A DNA stretch of 55,366 nucleotides, taken from Hyphomonas sp. (GTDB lineage Bacteria > Pseudomonadota > Alphaproteobacteria > Caulobacterales > Hyphomonadaceae). Position 1 is the stretch's first letter. Each line of letters starts with the position of its first letter. Position numbers and translations under genes: made by a program. Below are positions 17,280 through 26,593 of the stretch, piece after piece. A model generated the notes under the pieces. That model made no database searches and was not told the origin of the DNA. It worked only from the letters and a program-made list of their open reading frames with translations. The DNA lies in the NCBI GenBank assembly GCA_013791775.1, contig VMTE01000004.1, positions 1-55,366 of the forward strand, given 5' to 3'.

Positions 17280-18470
17280 ATGAACGCTTCACAGACCTTA
17301 TCCTTTGCCGACAAGGCCGCCATAACGGGTGTGGGCGAAACCGTATTCGTGAAGGGCACTGAACGGACTGCAGTGGACATGATGCTGGAAGCCTCGCGCC
17401 GCGCCATCGCGGATGCCGGCCTGAAACCTTCCGATATCGACGGCATGGTGCCGCCGCCGATTTATACGACCTCGGAGGAAATGGCCGCCAATCTCGGCAT
17501 TGATGTGCTGCGTTATGCAGCCACCGTTCACATGGGTGGCGCCAGCCCGACGACGGCGCTGCAGAACGCTGCGATGGCGATTGCCAGCGGGCTTTGCAAT
17601 CACGTGCTGGTTACGCTCGGTTGGAACGGCTATTCCGCCCTCAGGTCCAAGCCGGGTGCCCCGCCCACTCGGGCGATGAACATGAACACGCTGACCAATA
17701 CCATCCAGGGCTATTACATCCCCTATGGTGTGTTCCTGCCGGTGCAGATGTATGCTTGGCTGGCGACCCGCCACTCGAAGCTTTACGGCGTGGGCGCGGA
17801 TGCGATGGCGGCCGTCGCGCTGGCCTGCCGTCGTCACGCGCAGTTGAATCCGCGCGCCTTTACTTATGGGCGCGCACTCGACGCGGAAACCTATCATTCA
17901 GCGCGCTGGATATCCGAGCCCTTCCGCCTTTACGATTGCTGCCTTGAAACCGATGGGGCCTGCGCGGTTGTCATATCGCGAATGGATCGGGCCAGGGATA
18001 TGCCCCATGTGCCCGTCAGCATTGCCGGTGCCGCGGAAGGCCACCCCTATCCCGCCGACGACATCCCGTCGCGGCCCGATCCCTTCAAGATCGGCCTTAG
18101 CTATGCCGCCCCGCGCGCTTTCGATATGGCTGGCGTCAAGCGCGAGGACATGGATTTCCTGCAGATCTACGATTGCTTTACCTATGTCGTCTTGCTGCAA
18201 CTGGAAGCGATGGGGTATTGCGAACCAGGCGGACAGGCCGAATTCGTCACCAATGGCCAGATTGAGCTGGGTGGCCGCTTTCCGATCAACACCCATGGCG
18301 GCTTGCTCAGTGAGGCGCATGTCTGGGGCCTCAACCACGTGGTCGAGGCAGTGCGTCAGCTTCGTCACGACTGCGGCGAGCGCCAGGTGCTGGGAGCCCA
18401 GACCGGCCTCGTGACCGGTTGGGGCGACCTCGGCGACGGCAGCATCGCCATTCTCAGGAGGTTTGCATGA
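17280..18470 (+). CDS. Thiolase-superfamily lipid-transfer protein (Ltp2/SCP-x-like), probable acyl-CoA retro-aldolase subunit
   Basis: A 396-residue thiolase-fold protein of the SCP-x/Ltp branch. Where thiolases carry the nucleophilic cysteine, this one has S89 ([10 protein letters not shown]), so classical thiolysis looks unlikely. Near the C-terminus are [18 protein letters not shown] and [18 protein letters not shown]. Ltp2-type proteins lacking the cysteine pair with DUF35 proteins and cleave beta-hydroxyacyl-CoAs by retro-aldol reaction, yielding a ketone plus acetyl- or propionyl-CoA. The next gene overlaps by four bases and encodes exactly such a DUF35 protein, supporting the aldolase reading. 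A BVMO further downstream could act on the ketone. Confidence 0.8.
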   Translation: MNASQTLSFADKAAITGVGETVFVKGTERTAVDMMLEASRRAIADAGLKPSDIDGMVPPPIYTTSEEMAANLGIDVLRYAATVHMGGASPTTALQNAAMAIASGLCNHVLVTLGWNGYSALRSKPGAPPTRAMNMNTLTNTIQGYYIPYGVFLPVQMYAWLATRHSKLYGVGADAMAAVALACRRHAQLNPRAFTYGRALDAETYHSARWISEPFRLYDCCLETDGACAVVISRMDRARDMPHVPVSIAGAAEGHPYPADDIPSRPDPFKIGLSYAAPRAFDMAGVKREDMDFLQIYDCFTYVVLLQLEAMGYCEPGGQAEFVTNGQIELGGRFPINTHGGLLSEAHVWGLNHVVEAVRQLRHDCGERQVLGAQTGLVTGWGDLGDGSIAILRRFA

Positions 18471-18928
18471 GCAGCGAAAGCGATCTGCCCCCCAAAATGC
18501 GGCCTTCCGCGCATATGGTGCCACCCAAGCCGCGACCGCGCCCACAAGACCCGGTTGAGCAGGAATTCTGGAAGAAGTGCCAGGACGGCCATCTCTATTT
18601 CCAGCGCTGCAGCGATTGCGGCAGCTTCCGCCACTTGCCGCGCTATATGTGCGCAAAGTGCGGCTCGCCGGAATTTTCCTGGGAACGCAGCTGCGGTAGG
18701 GGCACGTTGTTTTCCTGGACCGTAACCCACCAGGCCCTCCACCCGGCTTTTGCCGCCGACATCCCCTTCGTGGCTGCGGTGGTTGAATTGGAAGAGGGGG
18801 TGCGCATGGCCACGCGGCTGGTTGGTTGCGATCACGAGCGTCTTGCGCTCGACCTTCCGGTGGTAGTGGAGTTCGAACTGATCGGTGAGGACTTCCGCCT
18901 TCCTGTTTTCCGACTGAGTGAAAGTTAG
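18467..18928 (+). CDS. DUF35 (Zn-ribbon plus OB-fold) partner of the thiolase-like protein
   Basis: A 153-residue protein with a rubredoxin-like zinc ribbon (C48, C51, C62, C65) followed by an OB fold ([33 protein letters not shown]). DUF35 proteins bind thiolase-fold enzymes and help position acyl-CoA. Unlike mycobacterial ChsH2, no MaoC-like hydratase domain is attached, so hydration of the enoyl-CoA must be done by another enzyme. Its ATG overlaps the preceding stop (ATGA), indicating translational coupling and a stoichiometric complex. A longer reading from 18419 is rejected because it would run through the thiolase gene. Confidence 0.88.
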   Translation: MSSESDLPPKMRPSAHMVPPKPRPRPQDPVEQEFWKKCQDGHLYFQRCSDCGSFRHLPRYMCAKCGSPEFSWERSCGRGTLFSWTVTHQALHPAFAADIPFVAAVVELEEGVRMATRLVGCDHERLALDLPVVVEFELIGEDFRLPVFRLSES

Positions 18929-18935
18929 AAGCGCC

Positions 18936-20186
18936 ATGGATCTCGAATATGGACCCGATTACGATGTCTTCCGCAAGCAAGTGCGGGCCTTTATCGAAGC
19001 GCACAGCCATCTCGCTCCGCCTTCTTCTGACCGGGCGGCCCGACCTTCGTCCAAGGCGGTCGAATGGCAGAAGCTGTTGATCGAGCATGGGTATACCGCG
19101 CGAACGATCCCGCAGGAGTATGGCGGCTTTGGAGCGGAGCCGGACATTCTCCAATCGCGCATCATCGCAGGGGAATTTGCGCGGGCCAGGGTGTCGGGCG
19201 GGCTTTCCAATCAGGGAATCTCGATGTTCGTGCCGACCCTGCTCGAACTCGGCACCGAGGAACAGAAACTGCGCTGGATCGAACCCACGTTGAAAGGCGA
19301 TGTTGTCTGGTGCCAGGGCTATTCCGAACCCGGCGCCGGGTCGGACCTCGCCAACCTCAAGACCAGAGCTCATATCGAGAACGGCGAATTTGTTGTCAAT
19401 GGCCAGAAGATTTGGACAAGCACCGCCAAGCATGCCGACATGATCTTCTGCTTGGTCAGGACCGAACCTGACGCGCCCAAGCATGGCGGCATTTCCTACC
19501 TGATTTTTTCGATGGACACGCCGGGCATCGAGGTTCGCCCCCTGAAGACAATGACCGGTCACGCGGAATTCAACGAAGTGTTCTTTACTGATGTCCGCGT
19601 TCCGCTGGACCAGATCGTCGGCCAGCGGGGCCAGGGCTGGTTCGTGGCAAACGCGACTCTTGGCCATGAGCGCGGAATGCTGGGCGATCCCGATGCTCTT
19701 GAAAACCGGCTCCAGGCACTGATCGCGCTGATGCAGGAGGAGCATTTGGGGCAGGGTCGCGCGATCGACAATCCGGTACTGCGCGACCGGCTGGTGGCAC
19801 TTCAGGCCGAAGTGGCGGCGATGAAATATAATGGAATGCGGATCCTTTCAAACAGCCTCAGGGGGGAGCCGGGCGGCATGGCGAAACTGATCGTCAAGTT
19901 GCAAAGCTGCGAACTCGCTCATCAGATATCCGCGCTGGCAATCGACGCCATTGGCGAACTGGGCATTCTCTATCACAACAGCCCGCGTGAGCGGGAAGGG
20001 GGGGCGTGGCAATGGAACTATATGTTCCAGCTCGGTCTCATAATCGGCGGCGGCACCGCGCAGATCCAGAAGAACATCATCGCTGAACGTGGCCTAGAAA
20101 TGCCGCGCGAACCGAAGCTGGCGAAGATTTCGGATGCGGCGAAAGCAACCGCAGACATGCCGCGTCACAAACAGGGATCAGCCTAA
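18936..20186 (+). CDS. Acyl-CoA dehydrogenase, larger subunit-type (second pair)
   Basis: A 416-residue acyl-CoA dehydrogenase with QEYGGFGAEPDILQSRII, WCQGYSEPGAGSDLANLKT, VNGQKIWTSTAKHAD and IIGGGTAQIQKNIIAERGLEMPRE. It starts seven bases after the DUF35 stop. Its stop overlaps the start of the next dehydrogenase (TAATG). This is the second unequal dehydrogenase pair of the cluster, so two oxidations on different substrates, or two rounds of chain shortening, are likely. Confidence 0.9.
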   Translation: MDLEYGPDYDVFRKQVRAFIEAHSHLAPPSSDRAARPSSKAVEWQKLLIEHGYTARTIPQEYGGFGAEPDILQSRIIAGEFARARVSGGLSNQGISMFVPTLLELGTEEQKLRWIEPTLKGDVVWCQGYSEPGAGSDLANLKTRAHIENGEFVVNGQKIWTSTAKHADMIFCLVRTEPDAPKHGGISYLIFSMDTPGIEVRPLKTMTGHAEFNEVFFTDVRVPLDQIVGQRGQGWFVANATLGHERGMLGDPDALENRLQALIALMQEEHLGQGRAIDNPVLRDRLVALQAEVAAMKYNGMRILSNSLRGEPGGMAKLIVKLQSCELAHQISALAIDAIGELGILYHNSPREREGGAWQWNYMFQLGLIIGGGTAQIQKNIIAERGLEMPREPKLAKISDAAKATADMPRHKQGSA

Positions 20187-21277
20187 TGGATTTCGGACTT
20201 TCTAAGGACCAGCAGATGCTGCGCGATGCGGTTGCGCGGTGTCTTGCGGATACCTGCCCGCTCGATCATGTCCGCGAATGTGCCGAGCGTGACAATCCGC
20301 TTAGCGACAAAGTGCTCCGCGCCGTCCAGGACCTGGGAATTCCCGGGATGCTGGTACCGGAAGAGCATGGCGGCCTCGGCATGACGCTTCTCGACGCTGC
20401 CATAGTTGCGGAACAGCTCGCCTATGCGGTCGCGCCAGTACCTTTTCTCGCCAGTCATGTTCTGGCGCCTATCACGCTGAGCGAGGCAGGCAGCGAGGAG
20501 CAAAAGGCTCACTGGCTGCCAAAGATCGCGAGCGGCGAGGCGCGTATCGGTGTCGCGATTTCCGAGACAATCGAGGTGCGCGACGGCGCGGGGGTTTCCT
20601 CTGCTGCCGGGAAGCTCAACGGCACCGCCCTGTTCGCAATCGATTTCGAAGGAGCCGATGCCTTCATCGTCGCCGATTCCGGTGGCAGGCTGCACCTTGT
20701 CGGTGCCAAGGCGTCGGGCCTGAAGGCTATCGCGCTGACGACCATCGATCGGACCCGCTGCGTCGGGGAATTGCGGTTTGATGGGGCCGAAGCGGAACCA
20801 CTGGCTGATGATCGGGGAGCTACAGTGGCCCGGCTGCGCGCTGCGGGGCGTGTGATCCTCGCCGCCGACAGTCTTGGCGCAGGTCAGGCCATGATCGAAA
20901 AGGCTGTCGATTATGCTGGCCAGCGCGAACAATTTGGTCGCCTTATCGGCAGTTTCCAGGCCGTAAAGCACATGTGCGCCGAGATGGCCGCGCGGCATGA
21001 ACCGTGCCGTTCGCTCGTCTGGTACGCCGCCCACGCCTTTGACGCAGTTCCGAAAGAGGCATCGCTCGTCGCCTGCCACGCGAAATCACACACCGGCGAA
21101 GTCCATCGCTTTGTCGCCCGCACTTCCACCGAAGTGCATGGCGGGATGGGATTCACGGATCTGATCGGTCTGCATTACTGGTTCAAACGCATTGGATTCG
21201 ACCGGCAGGTGCTTGGAGGACCCGAAACGGTGCGGGCCGAGGCGGCAGCACTACAAGGCTGGATCAAGGCCGCGTAA
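20186..21277 (+). CDS. Acyl-CoA dehydrogenase, smaller subunit-type (second pair)
   Basis: A 363-residue acyl-CoA dehydrogenase with FGLSKDQQMLRDAVARCLAD, IPGMLVPEEHGGLGMTLLDAAIVAEQLAY, YAGQREQFGRLIGSFQAVKHMCAEMA and STEVHGGMGFTDLIGLHYWFKR. Its ATG shares a base with the previous stop, strongly suggesting coupled synthesis with the larger subunit and a heteromeric enzyme of FadE28-FadE29 style. It is followed by a 57-bp gap and the acyl-CoA ligase. Confidence 0.9.
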   Translation: MDFGLSKDQQMLRDAVARCLADTCPLDHVRECAERDNPLSDKVLRAVQDLGIPGMLVPEEHGGLGMTLLDAAIVAEQLAYAVAPVPFLASHVLAPITLSEAGSEEQKAHWLPKIASGEARIGVAISETIEVRDGAGVSSAAGKLNGTALFAIDFEGADAFIVADSGGRLHLVGAKASGLKAIALTTIDRTRCVGELRFDGAEAEPLADDRGATVARLRAAGRVILAADSLGAGQAMIEKAVDYAGQREQFGRLIGSFQAVKHMCAEMAARHEPCRSLVWYAAHAFDAVPKEASLVACHAKSHTGEVHRFVARTSTEVHGGMGFTDLIGLHYWFKRIGFDRQVLGGPETVRAEAAALQGWIKAA

Positions 21278-21334
21278 CACACTCATTGCGGGGGCCTGCG
21301 AGACTGGCTGCCCCGTCCGGAAGGGAGAAGGAAC

Positions 21335-22948
21335 ATGATCGACTGGAACCTCGGTGACATTCTCGACGCAGTCGAGCCCGCCATGCCTCAGGACGCTCCG
21401 GCGCTGATACACGGCGACCGGATCGTCACTTGGCCCGAAATGTCCGCGCGCTCAAATAATATAGCGCGCGCGTTGCGTCAACGCGGAGCGTGCGATGGTG
21501 CCAAGGTGGCCTTCTACATGCGCAACCGCCCCGAATATGGCGAGCTGATGGCGGCTTGTTTTAAGGGGCGCTTGACCCATGTGAACATAAATTACCGCTA
21601 TCGCGCCGAAGAAGTTTTTTACATTTTTCAAGATTCCGACAGCGAAGTGATAGTTTACAGTTCGGAGTTTCGCGAATGTATCGTCGAACTCAAGGATAGG
21701 CTCGAGAAGGTTCACACTTTCGTCGAAATTGGCGACTCTTCCGAAATCGCGTCTTTTGCGAGTCCCTATGAGACGCTGGCGGAAAAAGGGGACGGATCGG
21801 CGCTCGGCATCAAACGCTCACCCGACGATTTGCTCTTCATCTATACCGGCGGCACGACGGGGATGCCGAAAGGCGTGATGTGGCGGCACGACGACATGCG
21901 CAAGGCCCAGCTGGACGCGCAGAAGTTACTGGGCCCGGTTCCGCAGACGCTGGAAGAAAATGTTGCGCTGATCGAGAAAGAGGGCCCCGGCAGGCGCACT
22001 CTCTCCGCCTGCCCGCTCATGCACGGGACGGGCTTCATCACCGCGATAGGTGCGCTCATGTCGGGCGGTGCGATCGTCACGCTGACGGCCCCTTCCTTCG
22101 AAGCTTCAGAATTGTGGGAAACGGTTGAAAAGCACCAGGTAGAAAGCATCGCAATTGTGGGCGACGCCTTTGCTAAGCCAATGCTTCGCGCGCTCGAAGA
22201 AAACCCGGGCCGCTGGGATACCAGGAGCCTCGTCTCCATCATCTCGTCCGGCGTGATGTGGAGCAAGGAGATTAAGGCCGGTCTATGTAAGCACATTCCC
22301 CAGATCGTGCTGATGGATAGTTTCGGCGCCTCCGAAGGGCTCGGCTTCGGCCTCTCCGTCACGACTGCTCAGGGCGGTACGAACACCGCGAAATTCGGGA
22401 TTGGCGAATTCTGCGATGTCTTCGACGAAAACGATCAGAAAGTCGAACCAGGAAGCGGCGTGCCTGGCTTTATCGCCCGCAAGGGGGCCATCCCCTTGGG
22501 TTATTACAAAGATCCCGAAAAATCCGCCAAGACATTTCGAACAATCGATGGCGTGCGTTATTCGATTCCGGGCGACTGGTGCCACGTAGAGGCAGATGGT
22601 AGCCTTACACTGCTAGGCCGCGGCAGCGTATGCATCAACACTGCTGGCGAGAAGGTATACCCAGAAGAAGTCGAGGAAGTGCTCAAGACCCATCCCGCCA
22701 TCGGTGAAGCGCTGGTCGTAGGTGTAACGGACGAAAAATGGGGCCAGGCCGTCACGGCCGTCGTCCACCTCAACCACGGCGTCCCGTTCGACGAGCAAGC
22801 TGTCAAGGACCATGTGCGCGATCAGCTGGCAGGATACAAAACGCCCAAGGCCATACATCCAACGGAAAAACCCCTGCGTGCATCCAACGGCAAGGCCGAC
22901 TACGCAACGGCGAAAGCAATCGCCGAACGTTTGACGGTCGCATCGTGA
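21335..22948 (+). CDS. Acyl-CoA ligase (AMP-forming, FadD17/FadD19-like)
   Basis: A 537-residue adenylating enzyme. The phosphate loop is YTGGTTGMPKG (170-180), other core motifs are FGASEGLGFG, DWCHVEADGSLTLLGRGS and GEKVYPEEVEEVL, and the catalytic lysine is K520 in ASNGKADY. YTGGTTGMPKGVMWR is typical of ligases that activate bulky carboxylic acids such as steroid side-chain acids. It would convert the acid formed after P450 hydroxylation and oxidation into its CoA thioester. GAAGGA precedes the ATG; its TGA overlaps the GTG of the BVMO gene. It is intact, unlike the acyl-CoA ligase fragment at 0.9-1.5 kb. Confidence 0.9.
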   Translation: MIDWNLGDILDAVEPAMPQDAPALIHGDRIVTWPEMSARSNNIARALRQRGACDGAKVAFYMRNRPEYGELMAACFKGRLTHVNINYRYRAEEVFYIFQDSDSEVIVYSSEFRECIVELKDRLEKVHTFVEIGDSSEIASFASPYETLAEKGDGSALGIKRSPDDLLFIYTGGTTGMPKGVMWRHDDMRKAQLDAQKLLGPVPQTLEENVALIEKEGPGRRTLSACPLMHGTGFITAIGALMSGGAIVTLTAPSFEASELWETVEKHQVESIAIVGDAFAKPMLRALEENPGRWDTRSLVSIISSGVMWSKEIKAGLCKHIPQIVLMDSFGASEGLGFGLSVTTAQGGTNTAKFGIGEFCDVFDENDQKVEPGSGVPGFIARKGAIPLGYYKDPEKSAKTFRTIDGVRYSIPGDWCHVEADGSLTLLGRGSVCINTAGEKVYPEEVEEVLKTHPAIGEALVVGVTDEKWGQAVTAVVHLNHGVPFDEQAVKDHVRDQLAGYKTPKAIHPTEKPLRASNGKADYATAKAIAERLTVAS

Positions 22949-24582
22949 GTCATCGGGAGTCTCCCGATTACGACGCTGTAATCGTCGGTGCCGGCTTCAG
23001 CGGGATATACCTGCTCCACAAGTTGCGTGACGCTGGGTTCAACGTGTTGCTGGTGGATGCTGCGGCCCAGCCCGGCGGCATCTGGTACTGGAATTGCTAT
23101 CCAGGCGCACGAGTGGATTCACAGGTTCCGCTTTACGAGTTCTCGATACCTGAAGTGTGGAAATCATGGGCCTGGAGCGAGCGATTTCCCGGTTGGGAAG
23201 AGCTCAGAGCGTATTTCCGGCATGTTTGCGATACGCTAGACCTGTGGCCCATGATGCGCATGGGGTGTGGGGTCAGAGGCGCGCACTATGAGAAGGAGAC
23301 GAAGCAATGGCGTCTGCAACTCGACAGCGACAAAACTGTTTCGACACGATTCCTGTTGCCCGCTCTTGGTTTCGCATCCAAGCCGTATGTCCCCAATTTT
23401 CCCGGCCTTGAGGATTTCGAAGGCCAATGGTTTCACACAGCGCGCTGGCCGCAGCAGGGTGTCGATCTCAGCGGACGTAAGGTTGCCCTGATCGGCACCG
23501 GTGCAAGTGGTGTGCAGGTCGCGCAAGAAGCGGCCAAATCCGTATCGAAGCTGACCCTCTTTCAAAGAACTCCCATCCTGGCGCTGCCTATGCAGCAGAA
23601 GAAGCTTTCAGAAGAAGACCAGGAACGGGACAAGAAGGGCTATGACGCTATCTTCGAAACGCGCAAGCAGACGAGCGGAGGGTTCGAATGCCAATCGCTA
23701 GACGTATCGGCGCTCGAAGTTGACGAAAACGTGCGCACAGCGCACTTTGAAGATCTGTGGCAACAGGGTGGCCTCGGGTTCTGGTATCACAATTTCGCCG
23801 ACCTGCTTATCAATCGCGAAGCTAACCGCTACGCGTATGATTTCTGGCGCGACAAGGTTCGCGCGAGGATCGCCGATCCCGTTCTGGCCGAGAAACTTGC
23901 CCCATCCGAGCCACCGCATCCGTTCGGCACGAAGCGACCTTCGCTCGAGCAGGGATACTACGAGATTTTCGCTCAGGAGAATGTCGCGCTGGTTGATCTC
24001 AAGGCAACTCCGATCATCCGGGTCAAGCCGCACGCGATTGAGACCGGTAACGGCGAGATGGAATGCGACCTCATCGTTTTCGCCACCGGCTTCGATGCTG
24101 GGCGCGGCGGGCTGATCGATATGAACATCACGGGGACGAACAGCCTATTACTGTCCCATGCGTGGGAAGACAGAGTACGCGCCTATCTGGGAATGGCGGT
24201 ATCTGGCTTTCCCAATATGCTGTTCGCATACGGGCCACTCAGCCCGTCGGGTTTCTCAAACGGCCCGACCAGCGCAGAGATACAGGGTGACTGGATCTGC
24301 GACTTTCTGGTCTGGATGCGGGAAAATGGTGTCGATCTTTTCGAAGCCGATCCGGCAGCTGAAACGGGCTGGACCGAAATGGTTGCCCAAGCAGGCGCGA
24401 TGACACTCTTTCCCGAAGCGGATTCTTGGTACATGGGCGCAAACATCCCGGGCAAGAAGCGTCAACTGATCAATTTTCCAAGCGTGTCTGGCTATGTCGC
24501 ACTCTGCGAAGATGTAGCGAACGAGGGGTATCGCGGCTTCGTGATCGACAAACCCACTAGCAAGGAACACTTCACGAAATGA
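22945..24582 (+). CDS. Type I Baeyer-Villiger monooxygenase (cyclohexanone monooxygenase-like)
   Basis: A 545-residue flavoprotein. FAD-binding GAGFSG is at 15-20, the BVMO fingerprint F158-x-G-x3-H164-x3-W168-P169 is complete, and NADPH-binding GTGASG is at 184-189. GGIWYWNCYPGARVDSQ is the usual following motif. Length and motif spacing match cyclohexanone monooxygenase. It would insert oxygen next to a ketone, giving an ester or lactone, using NADPH and O2. The GTG start overlaps the ligase stop (GTGA). A longer ORF opening at 22738 is rejected because it lies inside the ligase. The next gene is an alpha/beta hydrolase, a typical partner for opening the product. Confidence 0.93.
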   Translation: MSHRESPDYDAVIVGAGFSGIYLLHKLRDAGFNVLLVDAAAQPGGIWYWNCYPGARVDSQVPLYEFSIPEVWKSWAWSERFPGWEELRAYFRHVCDTLDLWPMMRMGCGVRGAHYEKETKQWRLQLDSDKTVSTRFLLPALGFASKPYVPNFPGLEDFEGQWFHTARWPQQGVDLSGRKVALIGTGASGVQVAQEAAKSVSKLTLFQRTPILALPMQQKKLSEEDQERDKKGYDAIFETRKQTSGGFECQSLDVSALEVDENVRTAHFEDLWQQGGLGFWYHNFADLLINREANRYAYDFWRDKVRARIADPVLAEKLAPSEPPHPFGTKRPSLEQGYYEIFAQENVALVDLKATPIIRVKPHAIETGNGEMECDLIVFATGFDAGRGGLIDMNITGTNSLLLSHAWEDRVRAYLGMAVSGFPNMLFAYGPLSPSGFSNGPTSAEIQGDWICDFLVWMRENGVDLFEADPAAETGWTEMVAQAGAMTLFPEADSWYMGANIPGKKRQLINFPSVSGYVALCEDVANEGYRGFVIDKPTSKEHFTK

Positions 24583-25550
24583 ACGTATTGTCCAAGATTG
24601 GAGATTTTCCCGACGACATCGACCCTGTCTGGGCCGGCGATGGTTCGCATCTGCCGGAATGGTTTGTGTCGGCCCTCAAGGTGCCGCGCGAAGAAGGTTA
24701 TGTTGAGATCGACGGTGCCAGGACGCATTACTTCCGCTGGGGCGACCGGAAAAAGCCGAAAGTGCTTATGACACATGGCTTTCTATCCCACGCCCGTTGC
24801 TTTGCCTTCATCGCTCCGTTTCTCGCGGAAGATTACGACGTGGTGGCGTTCGATCTCGCCGGCATGGGCGACACGGAGATGCGCGGGCAAGCCGATCCCG
24901 CGGCAAGGGGGCGCGAGTTTGGTGAGATTGCCGAGGCACTCGATCTGTTTACAGATGGCCACAAACCCACCATCATCGCGCACAGTTTCGGCGCGGGCGC
25001 AGCGCTCACAGCCGTGACCCTGTTGCCCGATGCATTCTCCGGCGTCGTGATTTGCGATCTCATGGTCATGCGAGCCGAGCTCCTGGAGCAATACTGGAAC
25101 CATCGCCGCTCCAGCCCGGGATCAGGTGATCCTGACAAGCCCAACCGGCCCTATGCGAGCTATGAAGAGGCGCGCAAAAGATACGTCCTTTCCCCGCCCC
25201 AGCCGGTCGGCGAGCCGTTCCTCCTAGATTACATGGCGTATCATTCAATGCGGCGCGACGGAGACGGTTGGACATGGAAGTTCTCACCTGAGGTATTCCG
25301 ACGAAGCAATAAGTCCGACGAATGGCTCACAATCGGCCATCGACTCGTGAATGCGCCGGGCCGCAAGATCATCGTTCATGGCGGAAAGAGTCAGCTCTTT
25401 ACCAGGGACTCGGCTGACTACATCCGCGAGCTGGGGGGCGGTGACATTCCGATAATCGCCGTACCTGAGGCGCGCCACCATTTGATGCTCGATCAGCCAT
25501 TAGCTTTTTTAACTGCACTCAGAAGCATTCTCTCCCTTTGGGAGGAATAG
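24579..25550 (+). CDS. Alpha/beta hydrolase, probable esterase or lactonase
   Basis: A 323-residue alpha/beta hydrolase with oxyanion HGF at 66-68, nucleophile S136 in HSFGAG, and catalytic histidine at about 300 in ARHHLMLDQP. No signal peptide is present. Its ATG overlaps the BVMO stop (ATGA), the last link in the coupled ligase-BVMO-hydrolase chain. Hydrolysing the BVMO ester or lactone is the natural assignment; ring hydrolysis of a C-C bond is a weaker alternative. Confidence 0.85.
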   Translation: MNVLSKIGDFPDDIDPVWAGDGSHLPEWFVSALKVPREEGYVEIDGARTHYFRWGDRKKPKVLMTHGFLSHARCFAFIAPFLAEDYDVVAFDLAGMGDTEMRGQADPAARGREFGEIAEALDLFTDGHKPTIIAHSFGAGAALTAVTLLPDAFSGVVICDLMVMRAELLEQYWNHRRSSPGSGDPDKPNRPYASYEEARKRYVLSPPQPVGEPFLLDYMAYHSMRRDGDGWTWKFSPEVFRRSNKSDEWLTIGHRLVNAPGRKIIVHGGKSQLFTRDSADYIRELGGGDIPIIAVPEARHHLMLDQPLAFLTALRSILSLWEE

Positions 25551-25822
25551 GCACACTCAGAGTGTGTGTGCAGCACAAGCGCCGAGATCCACGGGCGGAT
25601 CACCGCGTGTTAGGCTCAGGTCGCGCACGCGAAGCACAACCTGGCTCATATTAATGCGTCGATCCGGGTGTTCACCGACACGAATTACCAGCGGGCTCGC
25701 TACATAGTGAGTACGCATAAGGCGAGTACCGCCTTGCGAGCTCCCCCGCTTTGCGGATGATAGGCGGATAAGCACTTGTCTTGAGACATAGTCAGAGACT
25801 ATCCGCAGACATTCGGTGACAC

Positions 25823-26197
25823 ATGGATCTGATACTTGGTGCGCCGCGCCGGCGCTGGGCTCGAGGCGAGAAGCTAGCCGCGGTGGCGGCGGCGTTTTCG
25901 CCGGGGATGACGGTCACCGCGGTTGCCCGCGACCTGGGCATCAGTCGCAGCATGCTGTTTGCCAGGCGCAAGAAGTTTCGGGCGGAGACGGGCTTTCCGG
26001 AGATGTCGCACCCGCCGAAGTTTGCGCCTGTGACCGTGACGCCGGATCCTGTCGGATTTGTCGGCGCATCGCCGGCGGCGGTGATGGGCCCGGGGGCGAT
26101 CGAGATATCCTTCACACACGCGCCGCAGATGCGCATCACGGGCGGTGTTGATCCGGTGCTTGCGACCGCGCTCGTAGGAGCGCTTGTCGCGCGATGA
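25823..26197 (+). CDS. tnpA: IS66 accessory protein TnpA (OrfA)
   Basis: A 124-residue protein with a helix-turn-helix (AVAAAFSPGMTVTAVARDLGISRSMLFARRKKFR), the standard first IS66 gene. The frame is intact. Its stop overlaps the tnpB start (ATGA). It is thought to assist transposition by binding DNA. Confidence 0.8.
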   Translation: MDLILGAPRRRWARGEKLAAVAAAFSPGMTVTAVARDLGISRSMLFARRKKFRAETGFPEMSHPPKFAPVTVTPDPVGFVGASPAAVMGPGAIEISFTHAPQMRITGGVDPVLATALVGALVAR

Positions 26198-26542
26198 TTT
26201 CTCCGCCGGCGGGCGTGCGCGTCTGGCTTGCGAGCGGCGTGACCGACATGAGGAAGTGCTTGGGCAGTTTGAGTCTGCTGGTCCAAGAACAGATGAAGCT
26301 CGATCCGCATGCGGGTCACCTGTTTGTGTTCCGGGGACGTCAAGGTGGCCTGATCAAGGTAATCTGGCATGATGGCCAGGGTCCCTGCCTCTGTTCACGA
26401 AGAAGCTCGAACGAGGCCGGTTCATCTAGCCCTCGACCGCAGGGGAGCCGGTCTCGCTGTCGGCGGCGCAGCTCGGCTATCTTCTTGAAGGGATCGACTG
26501 GCGGATGCCGCAGCAGACATGGCGACCACAGTCTGCGGGATA
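26194..26542 (+). pseudogene. tnpB: IS66 TnpB (Orf2), frameshifted
   Basis: It begins normally (GVRVWLASGVTDMRKC, LIKVIWHDGQGPCL). A two-base insertion near 26391 shifts the frame. The shifted frame continues as FTKKLERGRFI, then an in-frame TAG replaces the conserved Trp codon, and the end YLLEGIDWRMPQQTWRPQSAG is recognisable. Two separate lesions make it non-functional. Confidence 0.8.
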
Positions 26543-26593
26543 AGGCGCTTTTCTCGATTCTCCGGCGGAGTGAAGCAGGGTAGATTCGTGTGC

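Noticed and set aside
17898-19745. Long antisense ORF (615 codons) on the minus strand
   Set aside because: It lies entirely opposite well-supported thiolase-like, DUF35 and dehydrogenase genes. Its sequence has no recognisable domain and looks like a high-GC shadow.
22738-22944. Upstream extension of the BVMO gene
   Set aside because: It would overlap about 200 bp of the acyl-CoA ligase in another frame; the GTG at 22945 gives the normal N-terminus.
25557-25573. Hairpin GCACAC...GTGTGC after the catabolic operon as a terminator
   Set aside because: Short stem and no T run follows.
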